Under the pieces are notes generated by a model that saw only the letters and a list, made by a program, of their open reading frames with translations, made no database searches and was not told where the DNA came from. A stretch of 49,757 nt of DNA. Origin: Gemmatimonadetes bacterium 13_2_20CM_2_65_7 (lineage in GTDB: Bacteria; Gemmatimonadota; Gemmatimonadetes; Gemmatimonadales; GWC2-71-9). The stretch is taken from positions 9,781-59,537 of the forward strand of contig MNDR01000056.1 in the NCBI GenBank assembly GCA_001915025.1. Direction: 5' to 3'. A program made the translations under genes and the position numbers. Shown piece after piece: positions 14,918-23,020 of the stretch. Positions within the stretch are counted from its first letter, which is position 1. Each line of letters starts with the position of its first letter.

Positions 14918-15682
14918 CTACCCGAGGGTCCCACCATCCAGGAAGATGACGCTGCCGGTCATGTAGGTATTACGCTTCGAGATCAGCCACGCGACGAGCT
15001 CACCGCATTCGAGCGGATTGCCGATACGGGAGAGCGCCGAGGCATCGGTGTAGCGGCGTTGATGATGCTCGGGAATCGTCGATCGCATGCCGCCGTCGAA
15101 GATGCCCGCGGCGACGGCCGTGACGAGAATCCCGTAGGGGCCGACTTCGTGGGCCAGACTACGAGTCAGTCCTTCGATGGCTCCTTTGCTCGCGGCGTAG
15201 TGTACGGGTCCGGGGACCGAGCGCGATCCGGCGATCGAGCTGATGTTGACGATCCGGCCGTATTTCTGCCGGACCATTCCTTTTAGCACAGCGCGGCAGG
15301 TGCGGAACGCGGCCAGCACGTTGAGCTCCATCACGTCCGCGATGTCGTCGTCGCCTAGGAGGACGAACGGCACGGCTTCACTCACGGCGGCGTTGTTGAC
15401 CAGTGCATCGACCGCTCCCCACTCGCGCTCCACGGCCCCGACCATCTGGTCCGCGGCGGCACGGTCGCGCAAATCGCCCCGGAGCGAAAGACAAGCGGAG
15501 CCGTGCTCGCGCACCATTCCCTCCGTGGTCGCCGCACCTGCGGCGTTGGTGCTCCAGGTGAACGCAACGCGCGCTCCCTCGCGAGCGGCGACCGCGCAGA
15601 TCGCCTGGCCGATCCCGCTCGAGCCACCGGTGACGAGCACCCGCTGGCCGGTCAGCAGGCCCGACTCAGCTGGGTGAGACAT
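14918..15682 (-). CDS. FabG-like short-chain dehydrogenase, convergent arm
   Basis: 254 residues from ATG 15682. A longer open frame upstream belongs to the ketosynthase-like gene it overlaps by 17 bases. Motifs: TGGSSGIG for cofactor, NNAA, ISSIAGS with the catalytic serine, and YAASK with the Tyr/Lys pair; the C-terminus TGSVIFLDGG is typical for FabG. Like the first reductase of the cluster it has a motif AAGIFDGGM where FabG usually has P-G-x-x-x-T, hinting at a common specialised substrate. It is co-translated with the divergent ketosynthase. Confidence 0.88.
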   Translation of the reverse strand: MSHPAESGLLTGQRVLVTGGSSGIGQAICAVAAREGARVAFTWSTNAAGAATTEGMVREHGSACLSLRGDLRDRAAADQMVGAVEREWGAVDALVNNAAVSEAVPFVLLGDDDIADVMELNVLAAFRTCRAVLKGMVRQKYGRIVNISSIAGSRSVPGPVHYAASKGAIEGLTRSLAHEVGPYGILVTAVAAGIFDGGMRSTIPEHHQRRYTDASALSRIGNPLECGELVAWLISKRNTYMTGSVIFLDGGTLG

Positions 15683-17120
15683 GCCAGTCCAACGAGCGTT
15701 CGTAACCGGTGCCGCGGACTCTGATTTCGGCCACGGTTTCACCGGCCGTCCGACACGCCGCGACGATCGCGTCGGCGGACGACTCGGTGCCCCCGTCGCC
15801 CACGAGGCACAACGCCGGCCCACGATAACCCCACAGCCGTGCGATTAGGCGGGGAATCGATGCCGGCGTGATCTCGAGGACGGCGTGCGGCAGAAGTCGG
15901 TCACCGATCATGCCGGAGGGGGCTGGGACGAGCGGCGCTTCGAGTCGGACGAGAAGCACGTCGGGGGCCGCGGCCGGCCGCAGTCCCGATGCATCCGCCG
16001 TGATTCTGCGCAACACGCTGTGGAACGCGGGCTCCGGCGCCGCCGGCAGGTGATAACGGGTCTGTCGCCAGGGCGTCAACGGCTCTCGCGCGCTGGCGAC
16101 TTCGGTCGCAGCGCAGGCACCGCTCAAGGCGCGGCAAATCACCAGCATGCCTCCCTCGTCCCCCGACGGCATGCGATCCGCAAGCGGGCGGCCGGTGCCG
16201 GCCGCTCCTCGTGGCATCCTGAGCGCAGGCGGCAGCTCGCCGAGCTGTTGAGCGAGCGCCGCGAGACTCAGCGACAGCAAGCCGGATGCTCCCAGGGTGT
16301 GACCGAAATGAAGAGTTGGCGTCGTGATCGGCGTGGCATGATCGGAGAGAGAATCGAGCGCGGACAGCTCGACCGCGTCTACCGCCCAGGGACCAGTGCC
16401 TTGTCCCACCAGAACGGAATGCGCTCGGGACCGGAACGCGCTTACGACATCGCGCAGCCCATCTTGGCCATCGAGATCCTGCCTCAGCACGGGGATTTCC
16501 GCCTGAACTCCACGCTCGGCCTCTCCGTTTCGCGTGACGCGCAGCGCGACTGCGGCTTCCCCCGGGATGAACCCCTGGCTAGTCGCCTGCCACGGCGTCC
16601 CGGGATGCGTGGCCAATACCTTGAGCGCCTCGAAGTTGTCGTGGTTGGAAGGCGAGAGAATGTCGACGGCGAGGACGATCACCTCGCGGACGTCTCCGGT
16701 CAGCAGCCGAGCGGCGAGAAACAAGGCGTGCAACCCCGACGCACACGAGCCACTGACAATCGGCACGGGTTGCTCGGCCCACGGCGTGCCCGCGAGGAGC
16801 GAGCGAGCATCAAAGGCATTGACCCAGCTCGCGGTGTCGGTCGAGTCGGCGCCTCCGTTGCACGAGGCCACCACAAGCGGTGTGCCGGGCCGCGGAGATC
16901 GCTGGCATTCATCCAGCGCGGCCCGTGCCAGCGCCCGCCATCGAGCGGGGCCCTCGATGTTGTTCGGGACGACGCGCGCCGGATGACACACTCGACACCG
17001 CGTTCTCGGGTGGAGGGGCCACGGCATATCCCGGGGAGGCGCGGGCGGCCTGCCCGACAAGATTTCGGCGGCGGATCCCTGAGCCGTCGCGAGACCGATG
17101 GAGGCGATGGTGATACTCAT
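15666..17120 (-). CDS. Divergent ketosynthase-like protein with C-terminal extension
   Basis: 484 residues from ATG 17120 (a TTG at 17141 is in frame). The thiolase fold is recognisable by VSGSCASGLHALFLA with the nucleophile C126, and HFGHTLGASG with H274. The first catalytic histidine motif (N-x-H-G-T) is missing where expected (ELSALDSLSDHATPIT), and the Lys usually preceding G-H-T is replaced. The last 150 residues or so have no ketosynthase counterpart. It may therefore be a non-elongating ketosynthase, an initiation or transfer enzyme, or a partner subunit. An N-terminal C42-x-x-C45 pair is also seen. It forms a two-gene unit with the reductase, converging on the main operon. Confidence 0.72.
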   Translation of the reverse strand: MSITIASIGLATAQGSAAEILSGRPPAPPRDMPWPLHPRTRCRVCHPARVVPNNIEGPARWRALARAALDECQRSPRPGTPLVVASCNGGADSTDTASWVNAFDARSLLAGTPWAEQPVPIVSGSCASGLHALFLAARLLTGDVREVIVLAVDILSPSNHDNFEALKVLATHPGTPWQATSQGFIPGEAAVALRVTRNGEAERGVQAEIPVLRQDLDGQDGLRDVVSAFRSRAHSVLVGQGTGPWAVDAVELSALDSLSDHATPITTPTLHFGHTLGASGLLSLSLAALAQQLGELPPALRMPRGAAGTGRPLADRMPSGDEGGMLVICRALSGACAATEVASAREPLTPWRQTRYHLPAAPEPAFHSVLRRITADASGLRPAAAPDVLLVRLEAPLVPAPSGMIGDRLLPHAVLEITPASIPRLIARLWGYRGPALCLVGDGGTESSADAIVAACRTAGETVAEIRVRGTGYERSLDWHVSPS

Positions 17121-17257
17121 AGGGTCGGCGGCGCCGCTCAACGTTAGCGCGATTTGGCAGCGAAGGGAAACCGGCCTGACTACACGGCCGCCTCGATGAC
17201 AGGTGCGCGGAGGCAGCTCCGGGGGTATTTTCTTAGAATCTCACAACCTGTGTGATC

Positions 17258-17617
17258 ATGACCTTCAACAAGATGGGCACACTGCCCCTACCGCTAGCGC
17301 TCCACCTCGCAACGTACACGGTAATCGGTTTGTTCTGCGCGTTTGCCGGCGGCCTCAACCTCATCGACCCGACCAAGATCTTTCCCAACGCGCTGATTTT
17401 CCTGGGGCTCGCGGGATTCAGTTGGGGTTACGTCTTCGGGATTCTGATGGCCCGCAAGGAAGTATTGGCGATGGGGCTTGTCGCGAGCATCGGGTACGTG
17501 GCCGCCGGGATCTGGCAGCTCGGACCGCATTGGGCCCTCGGAGCACTGCTGCTCGCCATCGGCGCCTATGGGTTGGCCACACTCGCACTCTATCGCCGTC
17601 GGATCTTGGAAGCTTAG
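17258..17617 (+). CDS. Small four-helix membrane protein of unknown function
   Basis: 119 residues from ATG 17258 (a GTG two codons upstream is also possible). Four hydrophobic segments are clear: about residues 10-31, 41-62, 66-82 and 87-107, with short loops, so it is an integral inner-membrane protein. I do not recognise a family or catalytic motif. It stands alone in the plus orientation, divergent from the ketosynthase-like gene and convergent with the histidine kinase; it could belong with the acyl cluster because it starts about 140 bases from its last gene, but that is only proximity. The 17121-17257 gap holds no convincing promoter by eye. Confidence 0.7.
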   Translation: MTFNKMGTLPLPLALHLATYTVIGLFCAFAGGLNLIDPTKIFPNALIFLGLAGFSWGYVFGILMARKEVLAMGLVASIGYVAAGIWQLGPHWALGALLLAIGAYGLATLALYRRRILEA

Positions 17618-17650
17618 CCTCTTAGCCTCTTAGCCCATGTCTTCTTAGCC
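17613..17650. repeat. 8-bp repeat CTTAGCCT carrying both convergent stop codons
   Basis: CTTAGCCT at 17613-17620 and 17621-17628, CTTAGCCC at 17629-17636, and CTTAGCC at 17644-17650. The stop TAG of the membrane-protein gene (17615-17617) lies in the first copy and the stop TAA of the kinase gene (complement of 17645-17647) in the last. The array fills the whole gap between the two convergent genes. Confidence 0.75.
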
Positions 17651-19579
17651 GACTACCGTGTCCTGCACCGGCGCGGCGGGGAGCTCCACGACGAACTTCG
17701 CGCCGCCCAGCGTTTCCGAATCCTCGAGCCAAATTCGTCCGCCCACTTCGGCGACCACTCGCTGGCAGATCGATAGACCGAGCCCCGATCCTTCATCGGG
17801 ACTCTTCGTCGTGAAAAACGGATCGAAGATGCGACTCCGTACGTCCGGCGGGACGCCGGGTCCTGAGTCCTCGACCGTGAGCCGCACCCATCCCTCCCGT
17901 CCCTCAGTGGCGAGCTCGATGACGGCATTCGGCCGGCCGCGCACCGCGTGCTCGGCATTCGTGACCAGGTTGATGACGACCTGCTGGAGCTCCTGACCGA
18001 GGCCAAGCACCGACTCCGCACCCTGATCCATGCGCGCGCGCACTTCGATGTTGTCGGCGCGCAGCACGCGCTGACGAATCTCCGCGACATCACGCACTAA
18101 TTCATTCAGCTGGACGCGCACCGGTGTGCTATCAGCCCGTCGCGCGAGACGCAGCAGGCTGCGGACAATGCGGGCCGCGCGATCCACTTCGCGCACGATC
18201 GTGGCCGCGGCGGCGCTCGCCTCGGTGTCCTGAGTCGACCGGCCCAGGAGCTCCGCCTCCATCCGGATCGCGGCCAGCGGGTTGTTCACTTCGTGCGCCA
18301 CGCCGCTCGCGATTTCGCCGACGGTGGCGAGTTTCTCGCGCGCGATCAGCTCGCGCTGTGCCCGCAGCTCGTCGGTGCGGTCGTACAGCGCCACGAGCAG
18401 ATCCTGCGATCCGAGCCCGCGCAGGTCAGTGACCGTGCAATCGCAAATGCGCCGGTCGCCGCCTCCGGATAATTCCTGCGTGACCAGCACGCGGCCGTGC
18501 CACGGTTGCCCTTGTTGCCGGCCCGCGAGGATGAGCCGGACCGTAATACCACTCGGGGACAATCCGAGCTTCTCGAGGTGCTTCCCGATCGCCGCCTCTT
18601 TGTCCGTGATGCCAAAGACGCGGATCGCCGCTTCGTTGACCTGCCGGACTGTGCCGGCGGTATCGACGAGCGCCATCGGGAGCGGGCTGGCGTCGACCAT
18701 CGCGTGGGCGCGATCGGCGGCGGCACGAGTCGCAGCGACGGCTTCCGATAGCTCGATGCCGCCGGCGATATGGGCGGCGACGGCGGATACATAATGAAGG
18801 TCGTGCAAGCTGAAGGGCGGCGTCGGCGGCGCGCCGGCGGCCTGATAGCGCAGCAGGCCAACCGCGCCCACCGTTCCCTGAGAGATCCGCAGCGGCGCGA
18901 TCAATGCGGCGCGCACTCCCTCAGCCAACGCACGCGCGATCGGGCTCGCGTCCGATTCGGATCGCAGATCCGCCGTCATGATCGGCTCACCGGTGCGCAC
19001 CACGCGTCCCGTGGCGCTGGCGTCGAGCCCGAGCACGAGTCCGTCGACGGGTGCTGCCTCACCGAGTGCCGGCGAGATGCGGAGATTCTGACCGTCCGGC
19101 TGCTTCAACGCGACAAAAGCGCCCTGCGCCTCGACGAGCTCCATGAGACTTTGCAGCGTGTAGCGCAGCAACAATTGCGTCTCGGGGGCGGCCAGCAGCC
19201 AGCGCGCGAGCTCCACGACGAAGGTGCCGAGGCGTCGCTCTCGCTCCAGCGCGGCACGGCGGCCGACCATGACGGCGAGGCGCGAAGCAAACTCGATTGC
19301 GGCTTCCAGCTCGGACGCCGGCAGCGCGGGCGGCGCGCCGGCCATCGCCGCGTGGACGTGGCGGCCTTCGGGATCGCGCCATTCCGCGGTCAGGCTGCGT
19401 CCCGACCGATCGTCCGCGCCCGCGGTCACGGAACCGCTTTCGTTGATGCCTTGATAGCGGATCGTGAGGCGGGCGCCGCCGGCCCAGTCGCTCAGGATGG
19501 ACGCGGCGGCATGCCAGAACTGAACGGACCGCTTCGCGTCGGTCGCCTGACGCAGCAACGCCTGCAAGGCTTCGCGCAT
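17645..19579 (-). CDS. Soluble GAF-PAS sensor histidine kinase
   Basis: 644 residues without obvious transmembrane segments. A GAF-like region lies at about 115-275, a PAS domain at about 290-405, then the dimerisation helix with phosphoacceptor H429 (GVAHEVNNPLAAIR), and an ATPase domain with N541 (NLVTNAEHAV), DSGPGVP (571-577), FDPFFTTK and GSGLGLS (597-603). The architecture resembles NtrB/atypical cytoplasmic kinases that sense small molecules or redox state. No response-regulator gene is adjacent; the only neighbour upstream is the divergent HtrA-like protease 48 bases away, so its regulator must be encoded elsewhere. The ATG at 19579 is supported by the lack of coding character upstream. 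Confidence 0.9.
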   Translation of the reverse strand: MREALQALLRQATDAKRSVQFWHAAASILSDWAGGARLTIRYQGINESGSVTAGADDRSGRSLTAEWRDPEGRHVHAAMAGAPPALPASELEAAIEFASRLAVMVGRRAALERERRLGTFVVELARWLLAAPETQLLLRYTLQSLMELVEAQGAFVALKQPDGQNLRISPALGEAAPVDGLVLGLDASATGRVVRTGEPIMTADLRSESDASPIARALAEGVRAALIAPLRISQGTVGAVGLLRYQAAGAPPTPPFSLHDLHYVSAVAAHIAGGIELSEAVAATRAAADRAHAMVDASPLPMALVDTAGTVRQVNEAAIRVFGITDKEAAIGKHLEKLGLSPSGITVRLILAGRQQGQPWHGRVLVTQELSGGGDRRICDCTVTDLRGLGSQDLLVALYDRTDELRAQRELIAREKLATVGEIASGVAHEVNNPLAAIRMEAELLGRSTQDTEASAAAATIVREVDRAARIVRSLLRLARRADSTPVRVQLNELVRDVAEIRQRVLRADNIEVRARMDQGAESVLGLGQELQQVVINLVTNAEHAVRGRPNAVIELATEGREGWVRLTVEDSGPGVPPDVRSRIFDPFFTTKSPDEGSGLGLSICQRVVAEVGGRIWLEDSETLGGAKFVVELPAAPVQDTVVG

Positions 19580-19627
19580 GCGGGCACGAATATATCGGAT
19601 CGGGAACCGAGCAGCGTTTTTCAGGGC

Positions 19628-20668
19628 ATGAGCACACTACTGAGTCTTGCCGATGGCGGGTCACTGCGGGCAAGCGCCAGCGACCCAACGAAAATCCCCG
19701 TCACACCGAAACATCCCGACGATACCGAGCTGCTCGATGCGTACTCACGCGCCGTAAGCGGCGTGGTGGAGCGCGCAGCGCCTGCGGTGGTGAGCGTGGA
19801 AGTCCAGCACCGGCGCCGTAGCGGCGGTTCGCGTCGCGAAGCACAGGGACACGGATCGGGATTCGCGTTCACACCGGACGGCTTCATTCTCACGAACAGC
19901 CATGTGGCCCACGGCGCAACCAAGACCGAGGTGGCATTCGCCGATGGGCGCCGGCTGCGCGCGGAGCTGGTCGGCGACGATCCCGAGACCGATCTCGCGA
20001 TTCTGCGCGTCGACGCCTCGTCGCTGATCGCCGCACCACTGGGCGACTCGGCGGCGCTCCGCGTCGGTCAGGTCGTCATCGCGATTGGGAATCCGCTCGG
20101 CTTCCAGAGCACGGTGACCGCCGGCGTCGTCAGCGCGCTCGGTCGCTCGTTCCGTTCGGTATCGGGTCGTTTGATCGACAACGTCATTCAAACGGACGCG
20201 GCTTTAAATCCGGGGAATTCGGGCGGCCCGTTGCTCGACTCACGCGGCAACGTCGTCGGCGTCAACACCGCGGTCATCTTGCCCGCGCAGGGCATCTGCT
20301 TTGCGGTCGCCGTCAACACGGTGAAGCTCGTCGTCGGCCAGCTGATCGCGTACGGGCACGTGCGTCGCGCGCGCATCGGCGTGGGCGGACAGAATGTGTC
20401 GCTGCCCCGACTCGCCGCGCGGGCACATCGACTCATCCAACCGAGTGGCGTGTTGATCACCACCATCGAGAGCGGCAGCCCCGCCGACAAAGCAGGCCTG
20501 CAAGCGGGAGACATCATTGTCGCGTTCGACGGCAAGCCCGTGCATGGAATCGACGACTTGCATCGGTTGCTCACTGGGGAACGGATCGGCGCTGCGACGA
20601 CTGTCGCGGCTGTCAGAAAGGCGGAACGCCTCGAGTTGCCCATAACTGCAACAGAATCGCGACCATAG
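19628..20668 (+). CDS. HtrA/DegP-like trypsin-type serine protease with PDZ domain, no signal peptide
   Basis: 346 residues from ATG 19628; the longer in-frame extension upstream is an antisense shadow of the kinase. The catalytic triad is H92 (TNSHVAHG), D122 (ETDLAIL) and S198 (NPGNSGGPL), followed by GICFAVAVNTVK and one PDZ domain (about 250-340; GSPADKAGLQAGDIIVAFDG). Family members usually degrade or refold damaged proteins in the periplasm, but this N-terminus (MSTLLSLADGGSLRASASDP) has no hydrophobic signal or anchor, so a cytoplasmic location is predicted unless an upstream start was missed. It is divergent from a histidine kinase gene. Confidence 0.9.
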   Translation: MSTLLSLADGGSLRASASDPTKIPVTPKHPDDTELLDAYSRAVSGVVERAAPAVVSVEVQHRRRSGGSRREAQGHGSGFAFTPDGFILTNSHVAHGATKTEVAFADGRRLRAELVGDDPETDLAILRVDASSLIAAPLGDSAALRVGQVVIAIGNPLGFQSTVTAGVVSALGRSFRSVSGRLIDNVIQTDAALNPGNSGGPLLDSRGNVVGVNTAVILPAQGICFAVAVNTVKLVVGQLIAYGHVRRARIGVGGQNVSLPRLAARAHRLIQPSGVLITTIESGSPADKAGLQAGDIIVAFDGKPVHGIDDLHRLLTGERIGAATTVAAVRKAERLELPITATESRP

Positions 20669-20669
20669 T

Positions 20670-20704
20670 GTGACAGGCGCGCGGTTGACGCGCGCCTGTG
20701 TCAC
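20670..20704 (+). terminator. Strong hairpin after the protease gene
   Basis: GTGACAGGCGCGCG (20670-20683), loop GTTGA, and CGCGCGCCTGTGTCAC (20689-20704) pair along 14 bases with a two-base bulge. It begins one base after the protease stop codon. There is no T-run, so it may act as a terminator or an mRNA-stabilising 3' end. Confidence 0.6.
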
Positions 20705-20720
20705 TACTTACCATTCGCCC

Positions 20721-20792
20721 ATGCTCTGCTGCGCCTGCAAGTCGAATATGACCCACAACGGGAACCTTTTCCCGGGGGCGGGCGCTATCTGA
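20721..20792 (+). CDS. Possible cysteine-rich leader peptide upstream of the HAD phosphatase gene
   Basis: An ORF of 23 codons beginning [10 protein letters not shown], with three cysteines in the first six residues, ends at TGA 20790-20792. It is followed within 31 bases by a textbook terminator and then by the phosphatase gene. That order (short ORF rich in one amino acid, terminator, structural gene) is the layout of transcription attenuators. The end of the ORF (GGGGGCGGGCG) could pair with the left arm of the terminator (GGCCCGCCC) as an antiterminator. No clear ribosome-binding site is visible, so the peptide is uncertain; an internal ATG at 20748 would give 14 codons. Confidence 0.3.
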   Translation: MLCCACKSNMTHNGNLFPGAGAI

Positions 20793-20822
20793 CGCGATGC
20801 ATGCTGTCGCAACGCACGGATC

Positions 20823-20851
20823 GGCCCGCCCACCTTGGAGCGGGCCTTTTT
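20823..20851 (+). terminator. Intrinsic terminator in the leader of the HAD phosphatase gene
   Basis: GGCCCGC (20823-20829) and GCGGGCC (20840-20846) form a perfect 7-bp stem with a 10-base loop, followed by TTTTT (20847-20851). It lies only 32 bases before the phosphatase ATG and within the same transcript orientation, so it either ends an upstream transcript or acts as a regulated leader terminator. The remaining 20705-20883 sequence has no other gene that I can recognise. Confidence 0.8.
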
Positions 20852-20883
20852 CGTGTGGAGGATTTCAACCGAAGGGAGCTGGA

Positions 20884-21714
20884 ATGAAGAAGCATTACAT
20901 CCTGGCAAGTGACTTCGATCAGACGTTGAGCTTCAACGACTCGGGGATCGTCCTGAGCGAGATGCTCGGCATCACGAGCTTTCGCGAAAAGGTCGCCGGA
21001 TTGTCGGCGCTCAATCTGGTCCAGCAAGGCGCCGAGCTGGCCTATCTACTCGCGAACGACCCCGAGTACCGGCGCGTCACGCGAGCGGACTTGCTGGAGG
21101 TCGGCCGGCGCGTGCGCCTGAAGCGCAACGTGCGGTTGCTCACCCGGATGCTGGCGCAGGGGATCGACGGTCACCGGTTTGATTTCTACGTCATCTCCGC
21201 CGCGCCCGAAGAGGTGGTGCTCTCGGCGTTAGACGGGATCGTGCCCGCCGATCACGTGGTCGGCACGCGGTTTCGCTTCAAGCCGGAAGCGGAAGGGGGC
21301 CAAATCGACTCACTGGTGCGTGTTGCCGCCGGCTACGGCAAAGTCGCTGCCGTCGAGGAGATTCGCACCCGCCATGTCGTGCCGCGGGATCAAGTCGTGT
21401 ACGTGGGAGACGGGCAATCGGACATCCCCGTCATGCTGCACGTGAATCGCGGCGACGGCTTCACGATCGCCGCATCGGAGGCGCGGGAAGTCGCGCACAT
21501 CGCAAAGCGCACGGTGATCAGCGACGATGCTTTGAGCGTGCTGGTGCCCGTGCTCGAAGAGATCGCCGGATTCGGACCCAGCCAGATCCGCGCGCTGTTC
21601 GAAGATCACGGCCTCGTGATTCAGGAATGGGATCGCGTCCGCACCGACTGGCTGACGATCCGGGACGGCGCGGGCGACGGCGTGATCCGGCTGGACCTGG
21701 CTACAGGGACTTGA
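20884..21714 (+). CDS. HAD-superfamily phosphatase (phosphoserine-phosphatase-like)
   Basis: 276 residues with GGGAG before the ATG. HAD motifs: D10-F-D12-QT (motif I, nucleophile and acid/base), S105 in YVISAAP (motif II), K153 (motif III) and GDGQSDIPV with D176 and D180 (motif IV). A helical cap of about 80 residues after motif I suggests a C1 cap, as in phosphoserine phosphatases and related small-molecule phosphatases. The substrate is unknown. Its 3' end overlaps the convergent DUF1501 gene by 14 bases. A terminator and a possible leader peptide lie just upstream, suggesting attenuation control. Confidence 0.82.
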   Translation: MKKHYILASDFDQTLSFNDSGIVLSEMLGITSFREKVAGLSALNLVQQGAELAYLLANDPEYRRVTRADLLEVGRRVRLKRNVRLLTRMLAQGIDGHRFDFYVISAAPEEVVLSALDGIVPADHVVGTRFRFKPEAEGGQIDSLVRVAAGYGKVAAVEEIRTRHVVPRDQVVYVGDGQSDIPVMLHVNRGDGFTIAASEAREVAHIAKRTVISDDALSVLVPVLEEIAGFGPSQIRALFEDHGLVIQEWDRVRTDWLTIRDGAGDGVIRLDLATGT

Positions 21715-22972
21715 TTGCTCCGAGAAACCGCTGTGGGTCCGGAGCGAATCCCGGGAAGATGGGTGAGAGATCTCCGGCGCCCAGGTGGCGCGCGAGCACC
21801 TCGCCGAACAGGTCGCGGAAATCGGTCGTGACGGCGACGTCGCGCCCCTCGAACCGCTGCTCGACGCTTAGTCCGGGCCAGCGCCCCAGCACGCGGCCGC
21901 CGTTCACCGGTCCTCCCATCACGAGCATCGCCGTCGCGTGGCCGTGATCGGTGCCGCTATTGCCGTTCTCCCGAATCGTCCGCCCGAACTCCGACATGGT
22001 GAGGACCACGACGCGGCTCATCCGGTCGCCGAGGTCGCGGCTGAACGCTGAGAGCGCGAGTCCCAGCTCGCGCAGCCGTGCAGCGAGCTGACCTTCGTTT
22101 GATCCTTGATTCACATGCGTGTCCCAGCCCGAACAATCCGCGAACGCGATCTCGAGTCCGACATCCGATTTGATGAGCTGCGCGATTTGGAGCAGCGTGC
22201 GCCCCAGGCGGCCTTGCGGGTAGTCGACACCTGCCGCCGGCCGGTATTGGCTGGGGTCGGCCCGTTTCAGCATCTGGATCGCGTCGAAACCTTCGCGGGA
22301 GGAGGACGCGAGCAGGCCGGTTCCTTCGCCTTCATACAGCTCTTCAAACGCGCGTGTGAGCTTGTCGCGCGCGCCCTCTTGCGGAACACGCAACCCGAAG
22401 GCTTGGAGATCGTCGATCGCCAACGAGGGCGCGCTGCCCGCCAGAATGCGCGGCAGCTGCGGCCCGAAAGCCACCGCGCGGAACGGCGTACCGGGGGGGG
22501 CGTGCTCGCGATCGTGGCTGCAATAACGATTGACCCAGCCATCCCCCGTGGACTTCACGCCGGGCGTTCCCGTCTCCATGTAGTCTTGCGCGTCGAAGTG
22601 GCTGCGCGTCGAATCGGGCGAGCCGACCGCATGAATCGCGGCGAGGCTCTTGTTGTCCCACAGCTCTTTCAGGGGCGCGAGACTCGGATGCAGGCCGAAG
22701 TGCCCATCGAGATCGACGACCGTCTCTTGCGGCACGGCGATGCGCGGCCGCTCCTCGTAGTACAGCGGGTCACCGTGCGGAACGATCATGTTCAGACCAT
22801 CGACCGCGCCGCGCTGAAAGAGGCAGACTAAAACCGGACGGTCAGAGCCGGTAAGGGACGGTAAGGGACGGTAAGAGCCAAAGACAGCTCGCCCGAGGAA
22901 TAAAGGCTCCAACCCGAGACTGACCAAAGCCAGACCAGAGCTCTTAACAAACACACGTCGCGATATCGTCAT
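21701..22972 (-). CDS. DUF1501 family exported protein (sulfatase-like fold, TAT signal)
   Basis: 423 residues. The N-terminus [20 protein letters not shown] has the twin-arginine motif SRRVFVK and a hydrophobic stretch, so it is probably exported folded. The body contains family features [51 protein letters not shown] and LSEFGRT-like [10 protein letters not shown], which align with alkaline-phosphatase/sulfatase-type metal ligands. Function is unknown; it almost always occurs with DUF1800, as here. The ribosome-binding site AAGGGG is formed by the last copy of a 10-bp repeat, and part of the coding sequence (codons 33-41) is the inverted complement of that repeat. Confidence 0.9.
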   Translation of the reverse strand: MTISRRVFVKSSGLALVSLGLEPLFLGRAVFGSYRPLPSLTGSDRPVLVCLFQRGAVDGLNMIVPHGDPLYYEERPRIAVPQETVVDLDGHFGLHPSLAPLKELWDNKSLAAIHAVGSPDSTRSHFDAQDYMETGTPGVKSTGDGWVNRYCSHDREHAPPGTPFRAVAFGPQLPRILAGSAPSLAIDDLQAFGLRVPQEGARDKLTRAFEELYEGEGTGLLASSSREGFDAIQMLKRADPSQYRPAAGVDYPQGRLGRTLLQIAQLIKSDVGLEIAFADCSGWDTHVNQGSNEGQLAARLRELGLALSAFSRDLGDRMSRVVVLTMSEFGRTIRENGNSGTDHGHATAMLVMGGPVNGGRVLGRWPGLSVEQRFEGRDVAVTTDFRDLFGEVLARHLGAGDLSPIFPGFAPDPQRFLGAIKSL

Positions 22973-23020
22973 AAGTGTTCCCCTTACCGTCCCTTACCGT
23001 CCCTTACCGTCCCTTACCGT
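22849..23020. repeat. 10-bp repeat arrays forming a perfect 27-bp inverted repeat around the DUF1501 start
   Basis: Four exact copies of CCCTTACCGT occupy 22981-23020, spanning from the first base of the DUF1800 stop codon to 8 bases before the DUF1501 start. A second block at 22849-22875, inside DUF1501 codons 33-41, carries the same unit in opposite orientation; its 27 bases are the exact reverse complement of 22983-23009 (and of 22993-23019). In the mRNA the first block supplies the ribosome-binding site and the second could pair with it over 27 bases. Confidence 0.9.

Noticed and set aside
6521-17120. Classical aryl polyene or ladderane cluster
   Set aside because: There is no aromatic ammonia-lyase, AMP-ligase or glycosyl/acyltransferase set of aryl polyenes, and only one radical SAM gene; the Tes-like enzyme is not among the ladderane types I know.
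18770-19627. Upstream extension of the protease frame
   Set aside because: It is antisense to the histidine kinase and its composition is non-protein-like; the true start is the ATG at 19628.
22981-23020. Four exact 10-bp direct repeats considered as a CRISPR array
   Set aside because: Units are contiguous without spacers and far too short; no cas genes nearby.
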